64,000 nt of DNA, taken from Trochalopteron elliotii (lineage: Eukaryota > Chordata > Aves > Passeriformes > Leiothrichidae). Positions 50,301 to 61,200 of the stretch are shown one piece after another. The notes beneath the pieces are model-generated. The model ran no database searches, was not told the origin of the DNA, and was given only the letters and a program-made list of their open reading frames with translations. How positions within the stretch are numbered: the stretch's first letter is position 1; every line of letters starts with the position of its first letter. The stretch covers positions 2,659,683-2,723,682 of the forward strand of contig JANPWX010000106.1 in the NCBI GenBank assembly GCA_024734555.1. The letters are read 5' to 3'. The position numbers and the translations under genes were made by a program.

Positions 50301-51934
50301 TGCACAGGAACACAAGGATGGACCCTTTGGGCTCTCTCCAGGTCTGTGTATATTATGTAAAACAGATGAATGCATTTCCTCTTTTAACCATCAAAATCAT
50401 GTCTGCACTGACAGGCGCCGGGATCATTAATGGTGCACTCTGTGCAACAGTGCAAGCCCACAGAACGCTCAGAACTGGGCTCAGCCCTCTAAATGCAGGA
50501 CCAGATGAAAATCTGCAAATCAACTTCTCTTTGTTGCAAAAGTTTCTCTTTTTCTCTCCCACAGCAGAAGCTGGAAATCACTGTTTAACCAGGACATTTC
50601 ATTGGAAATGCTGGAGCAGAGCCCTAGACTTGGTGTGACACCAGAAACAAACACACTGGAGATGTTTTGGCCATTAAAATGCCTCTAACCCCAGTGTAAT
50701 TTTCGGTCAGCTACCACATCAAACCTGTGATTCCTTTCTCCCAAGACAATTCTGTCTTGTAGCACTGTCAGCAAACTGCTCCAGCACCGCTTGAAAAGAT
50801 TCCAGCCCAAATTACAGTACTGAAAGCCTGTTCTGGCCTCTTCCCTTACTATTTTTTTCTAGAATATTTACATTTCATATTATTCCCCACCCAGTCTTAG
50901 CCATAGTTCCCAGAATGCAGGAAAACAGTCTTTCCTTCCTGCCATCCTAAATGCCTTCATTAGGGAGACTTAACGTTGAAGTGTTTTGGAAGGCAGATGC
51001 TCTGGATTTAAAAGAAACAGGAGAGGACTCAGTGAACAGCTGCATTGCTCTCAGCTTCCAGAGAGCCATATTTCAGAATGGTTTTCTACATTATTTTGTC
51101 AGTGGGAACATATTATTACCATCTATATTTAAAAATACTGGCTCTCCTGCACGAAGGCAACAGCAGACTTAGAACCACAATGACTGTTCTGTGCAAGTAT
51201 TCTGTGCCAATGATGCAGAAAATGAGATCCAAGTGAAAAACAAAATGGTTTAGAAGGTTTTTGCTTGCAAGGTGTCTGTACAGAACCGGCCAAAAACCAG
51301 TGGTACAGGAATTCTTGTACACTGTAATCAATATTCACAGTTCTTTGTTGAAATTTCACTGAGTGCTCAGTAATACCTTGTCCTTACTAATGAGCACTAT
51401 TGTATTACATCTGTAGTACACTGAAAGGCTGGAAATAAAACCCATGTTCCAAAGTTGAAATTTTTCTGTTCTAAAAGAAACTATTTTTCAAGTAAACTGA
51501 GCACTGTCTGCTTCTGTAGGTCTTAGATCATGTAATTCCTGAAAGAGTCTGGCAAACAATTCCACTTTGGAGCCCTGAACTTATCTTCTACTAGAGAACT
51601 GCCAAAACTCAGGGAGAAAATCTAAACACATTTTTGATAAAATCTTATAAATTTAAAGTGAATCACAGTCCTTTTTTTTTCCCCAGGAAATAGATATTAA
51701 CAGTTTTTTCTCTTATTGAGTCTTCTTATGCATCATCTCCAACCACCCACGTTTATTTTCCAGAATAGTTTAGGCAGTGACTAAAGGATCCACTGCAGCT
51801 CAGGTAAATTGCTTCTTCTGAAAAAAGTGCATTAATCATGGGGATAATATGAAATTGATTTGGTTTAATTCAATGAACATATTTAAAGCAGAGGCTTTCA
51901 GTCATAAATAGGACTTCAGTGGACAGCCCACTGT

Positions 51935-51964
51935 TTATTCCCTAAGGGATTCTTTAGGGAATAA
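51935..51964. repeat. Perfect 11-bp inverted repeat (hairpin)
   Basis: The left arm TTATTCCCTAA (51935-51945) and right arm TTAGGGAATAA (51954-51964) are exact reverse complements with an 8-base loop. No flanking duplication or transposon terminus was identified, so it is listed only as a structural feature. Confidence 0.9.
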
Positions 51965-54900
51965 GTTTAATGAAGTATTGTTTCAACAACTTATTATCAT
52001 TGAGAATCTTTTAATTAATGTCAGTGGCAGCTAATTTTAAAAAAAAATACAGTGTCCATCTCTTACCATTCTGTGGAGAGAAAACATTCCCTTCTGCTTA
52101 CTGAAGTTCTGGGAATAGCCATGAAAACCAAAGGCCTAACTTCAAATGTAAATAAAAATATTAAATAAAATATCTGTTAAAAATTAAAGACTCTTAAAGC
52201 AAAGTTCCCAAACATGTGCCTAAATCCAAGAACTTAGTCTTTACAAGGTTAATAGGATTCATTTGTCAGGGAGATGCCTTATGCCAAACAGGCTTCTTTG
52301 AATTTTAAACCCACGTTTGCTAAGCTTCTAAATACTTGAAATTTAGGCACACAAGTTTGAAAATCTGGCAAAAGCTTCTTAAATGCAAGTGAAAAATAAA
52401 CAAATCTATCCTGGTGCAGAAGTTTCTGTGAATCATCACTCTTCAGGCCCAGAGAAGTTCCCCAGTGCAGGAGCTGTGTCACGGCCACAGCAGCAACCAA
52501 GGCAAGAGGAAACTTTGGATACTGGACTAACAAATGAATAAACATCTTGAGGAAGCTGATGCTGTGTACTCTTGCTGATGGGCAAAATTCCCCAAGAGCC
52601 TAGAACGGCTTAACTTCAGATTTTTCAATGCCATAAATAAAACTTTGCCTCCTTGACAGGACTCAGACTTAATCTTCCCCTTTTGCACGAGACTCAGGAC
52701 TCTCATTTTTACACTTCCATATATGAAGCACCTCTGGCTACTTACACTGCAGGGATAAATCATCTCTACTGTGAATACAGGCCTTCTAAAAGTATCTCTT
52801 TTAGAACCTGAGCTTCATCCATACACTTTGTATTCTCCCTGGAATGGAATTCTCCATTTCTTAGTGGGAACTAAGTTTTAGTCAAGATTTTCTTAGCAAA
52901 CATGCTTTAAGTATGTGAATTTCATAAAACATCCCAAATATCTCATGTAAAATTCTGTGAATGTGGCAGTAGTTTTGGATAATAATTTACATTTCAGCTG
53001 CCAATGCATTTCTGTGTTACAAGACATTCATTTATTTATGAGATTCATAGATCTTTGGATTATAGCTAAAATATAAGACAGTCTTTGCTGGTAATAAATT
53101 GTAACTCCTTTCACTGAAGCTGGCCAACATTCCATCTTCCAATGCCTTATTGTGGAACTTCTTTAAAAGTCTTCCAGTAAAAAAGAGATTAACTTGTCAA
53201 AGTTACCAAGTAATGGCTTGGGCAGTTGACAGAGCACAAACTTGGCACATAAAGCATAGGTGGATATTGAAAATCTTGTTTTCTCACTGAGGAAGGGGCC
53301 ACTGGGTGCAAATTGGGTAGGTCACCTCTGGAAAATCCAAGGTGTTTTGCTTTTGATTCCTGTCTTCCAAGAAAAAAATGATAATGAGAAAATCTGTCTG
53401 TGTATCAGAATGCTGAGTGCTAATTTTAGAACTCTTCAAATAGAATCAGAAGACTCCCTGAGACACTCACAATGAAGAAAAATTGGCATTTGAGGAATCC
53501 TTCTTAACAGGTTTTAAATTAGGTGAAATTAGGACTGCAACATTCAGTATTTCTTAAGTACTCATAAATTATGTTTGGACTCAGTTTTGAGACTTTTTTT
53601 CTATCAGACTTAATGAATACCTATAGAAGAGGCATACTCATATAAATTGGAAACAGTTACTTTCTAAAACAAAAATTTTAAGATTAGATTTAGAAACACT
53701 GTAGAATGAGGCATTTGTTCTCTTGTTGTCATGAACCCAAAGAAATGTCTCTTATTTTAAAGTCTTTTTCATTTGAATACACTTAACATGCTTGCAGTAC
53801 TTTGTTACTACTGCAGTAATTAACATTTGTAACCTTTGCTGATTTGGAATTAATGTTATATTTAATAGAAAAAGAGAGACCAGAGATTCCAATATATTCC
53901 TGGAAGTATCTTCAAAATGTTCTCACAATTATACTAAAAAGCTAGAAAATTCATATACTACTATCACCATGTGTCTTGCTCCATCTTAATTAAGATATTT
54001 GGGAGTTTAAAATGTGGGAATAAGGTCCTTTCATTTTCTCAATAAGACCTTTTTTCAATTTTTATTTTCATCATCTGTCACAGAAATTTGTTGTATGTGT
54101 AAGCAATTTAATGGTTCACTGAAAGGTTGTTATGCAACTGAGTTGTATAAAACCCTGTCCAAGCCCAGAAATTACTGTAAGGGGGAAACACCAAAATGGT
54201 GAAGGGCTGAGAATTTAAATATGTTTTCTGATGATATTTCTAGCTTTTGTCAGCGGGTTTGTAGAGCTCCTATGAGGGCAAGAGATTACCTAATGTTGGA
54301 ATATCAGGGATAAAAAGCTGCTGCCCAGGAAAGAGTCTGGAGCCATAATTTAGCCAATGGGGAGTCTGTAGTGCCATATCTGCTTTGCACAGGTCTGAAG
54401 TGATTATTCCAACACAGTTTTCCAAACAGCAGCCACTCAGTGCAATCCTGAGCTATTATGAAAATCATTAAGCCTGGATTTATCAGTGTAGGTGATGAAT
54501 GATTAAATGCATCATTCCAACTGCACCAGGGTCAGGACTCGAGGGCTTTCTATCAATCCATGTTTATAGTCCTGTAAATGAAGACAGTGGATGGGGAGTA
54601 TTATCACTTGGTGAGGATGTCACTGACGCAGTTTCTGAGCCCTGTGCCAGCATGTACAGCTATTTCCAGAGAGAGGATCAAGGTGCAATTAATGCAAATG
54701 GCAGATCCTGCCAGCATCCCTCAGGTCACTAAATCAGGTGTATTCCTGTTGAACATTGCTGTGATTATCCACAGAGCACAGCACTGCTCTGTGAGTGAGG
54801 GATGGATAATGGGACCCTAAACTGATTACACCTAAGTACTACTCCAAAATTAGTGAAAGACCCAACACTCCAGTTTTTATTTCACTGACACTGATTTTGA

Positions 54901-55067
54901 CAGGAATAAAAGCTCTTCTTAAGGTATATGACAGAACAAAGAAGTATCATCATGCTGTATGTACCCCTATTTCTGCAATAACAAGATATAACTTCACAAT
55001 TCAGTTTATTTTCCAACCACAACATCCTCTGAGAAACTAGAAACTCTCCCTTGCAAAGAACCTTTGT

Positions 55068-55130
55068 ATTGGACTGGATGATCTTCTGTGATCCCTGCCA
55101 GCCTGAATCACTCTGTGATCCTGTGATCTG
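55068..55130 (+). mobile_element. CR1 LINE 3' tail fragment
   Basis: The sequence TTGGACTGGATGATCTTCTG, followed by TGATCCCTGCCAGCCTGAAT and ending CACTCTGTGATCCTGTGATC, matches the extreme 3' end of CR1, including its degenerate terminal tandem repeat. It lies in plus orientation. Upstream similarity is not obvious, so the copy is very short, old or both. Confidence 0.82.
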
Positions 55131-57519
55131 TTTATGTAACCCCTACAAATAAAATACACATCCACATCCATCAATTATTTACCAATATTTCTACAGATGT
55201 CCCAAATATATGTCTTTGACCTTCAGGCAGAAACACTGAAGCACAGTAGAAAATTCCACTTGGCCAAAGCTGGAAAAGCTTAGCAGCCTGTAAACTATCT
55301 ACTCTTCTAGACTGCAAGAGTAACTTTGGTAAAGCAAGAAACAGTAAATCAGGTTCATTTTATACAAAAAATACAAAAGTGAACCAGCTGTTGATAACCA
55401 GCAGCATTCCTTGGGGTGAATTTCTCTATTTGCAATTGAAATTCCTAGTTTGAGCTCTAAATAAATTTTTAAGGGAAGCTTTACGGACATTACCTAACAT
55501 CACACACAACATGTATTTCTCCCCTCACTTGTTAAAATAAGATTTTTGTAGCTTCTAACATTTGTCACACAGAGCATATAATTTGAAACAGGGATGACCA
55601 CTTTTTCCCCAGCCAACATAAAATAAAGTGAAAAGAGTGATGTTAAAAAGCAGTAGCACTCAACTGTAATCCCTGTAGGATTTTCTCTTATCACTTCCCA
55701 CATTCTGTGAGCATTCTTCACAATCTCTCCTGCCTTTTCACTTGAAGTTGTGATGGTCTTTCCAGAGTATAATCAGTGAGAAGGCAATTTCTGCACTGTG
55801 TAAAAGTACACAATTTGTTTCTAGTCAGTTCTGAAAACACAGATTTCTGTCCTTCCTATATGGGACAAATCATGAAACAACTGAATATGAGGACAGTGTA
55901 GGTGGCACAAGCCATAGCCTTAAACCCATATTTCCATTCCTTGGAGGATTAAAACCGGATAAAGTTTTCATCCATATCCATAGATCCAAATCAGCACACC
56001 AGGAATTGTTGATTTTCCTGTCAGGTAATGCTTCCATGGACGGTTGTTTTGGGCCTCTCTTCATCAGCCCTCCTCCAAAACTGCTGTAAGAATCTGAGAC
56101 TGGTTCTACATTAATCAACTAATAGGAGTAGCATATCCCAACATATTATTTATCCTCATAAACTTACAGCTCTCTCTCACCCCGGGAGCCCCGGGGATGT
56201 GGGAATGTGGACCAGGGAGAACCACGCCAACATTCAGCACCAAGGTCAGCTCAGGGCCATGCACAGCCAATAGAAAGTGCACTAAAAAGTCAAAACTCCC
56301 ATCAAACACACAGAGAAATCTCAGCACTTGTTGAACAGAAATAGAGATGATTTTTTTTAAATCTAAACCTTATATTTTATTCATTAACTGCATTCTTTAT
56401 AGGCCATTCTGTGTGGAATATAATGCAAATAGATGAGATAAGTTTGTAACGCTGTCTACTTTCAGAAATGCACAATGCAGCTGTAATGGAAGAAAAGGCA
56501 GATGAATTGAGCACTTGCACTTGCATGTACTTTTCTTTGAACTCTTTATGTACAACATATGGGCTAAATTGTGCCTTTAGGCACAGGCTTGAACAAAGAT
56601 CATAAATTGAACAAAAATCTCCAAAGACATAATATGGTAGCATAACTCCCTCTTGGTTTCATGATAGGCCAGCCACAAATGAGCTTTTTCCAGAGCATTC
56701 AACAGCATGTGAGCAATGTCCTGGACACACTCACCCACCTGGGCAGGGCACTGTCCCCTGAAAAACCTACTGCTCTCTCCGCCTCTGGTCTGCTCCTCAG
56801 CTACCTTCCCCAAAAAAGAGAAATGTGTGCCCCATGTTTGGAGACTGAGACACATTTTTAGTCCCTTCAGTGGATGGATGGATCTAGAGATCACTTCTGT
56901 GTAGGTTTAGCTGATTTTTATTCCCTAAGAGTGTGAAAAACATGGACATGCACTGGGTAGATTGAGATTAATCTATTCCTGACTTAAACTGAGTTAGATG
57001 CATGTGAGATGCTCATTCAGAAGGAGTATTAATGTATTTTATACATGTAAAAAGGCAAATTAGGTCCTACTGGATTTATTATGTATCAAGCTAATGAGAG
57101 CTTTAATATTTAGAGAAAGAGTTGTCGTAGGTTCTGAACAAGTTCTTTGACAATTTACTACTGACAACAAAGCTGGCCTGGAAGTCTAAAATTTCCACAA
57201 CTTCCAAGTGTTGTGGGTGTAGACAATTTTGCTACATAGTTCATAAAACCCAAACTGCAGTACAGTTAGAAAATCTTCCCAATGAAGTAACCTGGAATGT
57301 GTACAGCACTAGAGAGAATGTGGCAAAAATGCACATGGGAAATCCCAGAACAAAGAGCAAAATCAATCACTTCTTGTTTACTTAAGTGGCCAGACTGATA
57401 AATTCCTGCACACAGAGACATTTCAGCCCAGAAGTTGTCCTTTCCATGAATCCTACAGGCTTTTTAACACAGAAATGCTTACAAAAAATCTAATCCAATT
57501 TACCTAAGTGTGCGTACTT

Positions 57520-57710
57520 GGAAGCAGCTTAATTGAACCACAGTAAATTTGCATGAATACTTTCTCCTAGAATTAAAGTAATCTTAATTCAATTTAGGTT
57601 TATTTACTTTGGAACAGAATAAAGCTAAATTAAATTGAGCTCACTTTAATTCTCAACATGAGTGTCCACACAGATTTTAATAGTTAATTAATCCACTGTA
57701 CTTTTGTAAG
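57520..57710. promoter_or_regulatory. Candidate conserved noncoding element rich in TAAT cores and an octamer
   Basis: This stretch has many AATTAA/TTAATT homeodomain-type cores, including GTTAATTAATCC, and an exact octamer ATTTGCAT at 57547-57554, the POU-factor site. Such density is common in developmental enhancers of vertebrate introns but also arises in AT-rich DNA. The evidence is composition only. Confidence 0.25.
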
Positions 57711-58201
57711 TGAACCTGCATGGATTTTCATAGCCTGTGTTTATGTAAACAAACTCTAAACACACTCTTATTTTATTTCAAGACTGTTCTATTTTCTGTT
57801 ACACTCCATATAAGCTAATCTAACATTCACTAGGAGGAGCCAAGTATTAGCAGATTGTTCTTAACCAAGACTGTATTTTCCATCACTGGATATAAAGGAT
57901 AATTTTTTATATATTCTCTGGATTACAATCTTCAATGCAGCCTTTTAGGCCTTAAAATCTACTGATGGCAAACAAAAGAAGATATGATATGATTTCTTAG
58001 AAAAAAGTCTTTAAATTCCATGTCTAAAAATTATATACTTAAAGATGTTCTTTTGCAAAATAGATTATAGCATAGGAATGGATTTTCTAGATAACAGATG
58101 CACTAAAACCACAATTTCAAACAATTTTTGGACTCTGTCCCAGCACAAATCAATCATATGGATTCTGAAAATGCTAAGACAGATCTTGAAATGGTAATTA
58201 A

Positions 58202-58227
58202 TTTGACATCACAATTTTGATGTCAAA
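58202..58227. repeat. Perfect 10-bp inverted repeat (hairpin)
   Basis: Arms TTTGACATCA (58202-58211) and TGATGTCAAA (58218-58227) are exact reverse complements with a 6-base loop. Each arm contains TGACATCA or its complement, near a bZIP-type site (TGACGTCA) but with A in place of G. Function is unknown. Confidence 0.9.
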
Positions 58228-61200
58228 GAAGAAACTCTGATTTATGGATGCAAAGTCTCTAACTCAGCAACTATAAACAATGTTTTTCTAAGTTTCACTG
58301 TTTCCAAAGTTATTGGGTCCCCTCATTAGTTTAAGTTTTTAAAATGTTCTCCTGCTCATGGGGTGAGAAACTCTATCTTTGGCTGCAAATCCTTTCAAAT
58401 CACAGCTTGCTGGGCAAGGCTCATGTTAGCTGTGATTGCAGTTGGCAGGGCACTAGATTAGCTGTTGACATCAAGCCAACATTTAATTTTGTTTTCTTGA
58501 GTCATCTGTTGCCAGTTCCCATGACAACTGCTCTTCTAGCCCTCAGATTTACTAGAGAAAACCATTAAAATGGCCAGGAGTACAGAAAGAGATCCTTTGA
58601 TGTAGATGGAAGTTCAACTGTTTCCTTCAATGGAAACGGAAGGATGTTTTCAGTTATTACTTTAGCACCACATAACTTCTGTTCAGGAAAACATGGATGT
58701 TCTTGTATTAGAAAATCAGAGTGAACGGTAGTTTTTAACAAAAAACCTGCTTTAGCATCTTTCTAGTACAGAATGAAGGTCTTTGAGTCTAAAAATTCAT
58801 GCCCTGCAGAGGACAGGAAAAAAATATTTTTCTATTCTTGCATAGTAGTAATGAAAGATGCAATTTAAGATATGGATTATTTTGATCTTCACTAGAGTCT
58901 CTGTACATTTCCCTTTCTTGTTTCACAAATGTGTCACTTAGGTAAAGGATATATCTCAGGAAAACATCATTACTGTGCTGAGTCAGCCCAGAGGTTGAAC
59001 CAGACCAAAGCAAAAGGCCAGTTCCAATCCTGTGGGAGCATCTGGGATCAAAAATAACTTTAGCTAAAAATACCTGTCAGTGTATATAAAATATGTACAA
59101 CCTATAAACCCCCTGGTTATGAAAGCATAAGAAGAAATGGAATACCATACTGGATTACAAGCAGTCCTTGTAGTAGAATGTTAACACCCAGGATTATTTC
59201 TAAGCCCATCTCCTGTTGACTTTCACGGGTCCTTCCAAGGTCTGAATTCCACATTCCCCTTATTTGCTGTGTTCAAAGCACTAAGCACCCCCAAATCCCT
59301 TTGAAAGAAAAAGAAGCACAAATATAATAGAAAAAGGTGCACAACTGGTTCCAATACAGACAAAATCTCAGGTAGTCTCTGTATCTCTTCATTAGGTAAC
59401 CCTTTTACCTCTAGTATATGGAAAAACAAGCAGCTACACAACTCTTTCATGGGTATTTCCCACTGCCCAGGAGCTTGTTCTAACAAGCATTATTTGCAGG
59501 AGGATGTCTAATTCCCCCAGACCTGCACAGAAAGGGCAACACAAAGCAGTGCTTGTAAGCTCAGGTGAGGATCCTGTACTCATGACTGTGTTCTAAGAAT
59601 TAATGGTCCTCGGCTAAGGCAATACCCTAGAGATTTTTATGCACCCCATTTAGTTGATGTTTCATTATACACATCTGGATGACTCTTCCAGGCTGGTTCT
59701 TCAACAGCAATTCAAGATTGCTTTCCCAAATGTGAGCATACATAAGCCTACCCTCTTGATTAAAACAGAGAGAACAAGGTGATTACTCTGACAAAAACCT
59801 ACCTTTCCTCTCTTCTCCTCCTCTGCCCAGTAGAAGCAGTTAAAACATTTTAAAGATAATGGGGGTGTATGTGGGAGAAAGTGAAAGATAAGGAGAGAGA
59901 ACACACCAGTTCCCCAGCTTGAGTTAACTCTCCTGATCCACTGGAGAACCATCTTCCACCAGCTGGAAATCCAGAGATCTCAGAGATCTCATGTTTGGCA
60001 CCAGTCACACTGCAGGGGCTGAGTGTCTGTCCCCCAGTTTGGGTACAAAGCCACCCTTGGCACTGGAGTGTTGGGACTGGTGTGAATCAGTGACAAAAGG
60101 AAGAGCCGTGCCCGGGACGTGTGACTGTCACCTCCCAGTGCTACACTGGAGATTAAACAGCCACACCCACTAAAGCTGGCAGTGTTTATGTAAGGGTTTG
60201 GGCTGTGAATTCAAGCTCTGTGTGATTGTTTCAGGATGCACTTGGCCCGTGAAGGCCATTGATGCAGACACCCGCATAAGTTCAAAATACTGGGGTTTAT
60301 GTTTTGCTTTAATCTTTAAATATATTTGAGTAGATTTTTCTCTCTTCTAAAACAGCTCACATAATAGGTAGAACTAAAAATGATCTAATAGCTTCAGTGC
60401 CTTGGAGCTACTGCCATGCATGAAATTCAAGCTGTGACTATAAAAAGAAGCAAGGAGTTTCTCTCCAATTCGCATTTTTAGCTGCTTCTCTATTTTTTGA
60501 GAAGGACAGAACTTGTTCATGTTTCAGGTCAGGATCAGTTAGATAAAATGCAATCTGAAAGTTATTACAGATCATCTGGGGAACTGGATGCAAAAGTCTG
60601 GGGGTTTTTGACTGGTTGAGAAGGCAATAAACTTAGTAAGATTGGTAGTTACTAACTGAGGTGGTAGCATGACCCAAATTTGCTTTCACAGCCTTTACTG
60701 ATTTAGTCAGATGCAATGACATCCATTAGAGCTGAGCAAATAGTTCCTGATGAGTAATGCATTTGCACCTCCATACTTCTATCTGCATATTCCCTTGATT
60801 GTGTCACAGTTTTCCTGTCACCATCACCAGTTTGTATGTGCTAGATTATTTCTGCAGTGTTTGAAATGTGTATTGTCTGTGCTCAGCAGCCAAACACAAG
60901 TGGCACCGCTCAGTCCTAGTCCAATACCTTATGTCAGTTCACTCTGACTGAGTGCAACTCTTAATTAAGTTTATTTGCATGTGTGCAAAACATATGCTTG
61001 GCTATTCAAACCTTGCTTTGCACAGATGCTGCCTAATTTTGTTAAATGGGAGGGACCACTATAATTTTTAGGAGAAATTAGCCAAATTAGAGTAGATTGA
61101 ACCATTTGACTGTGTTCCCAGACTAACATGACTATTTGGTACCTTGTTTGTCAGAATTTAAACACTATCTGTTTCCAAATGCTCTGAAGGAAGAACTGGT

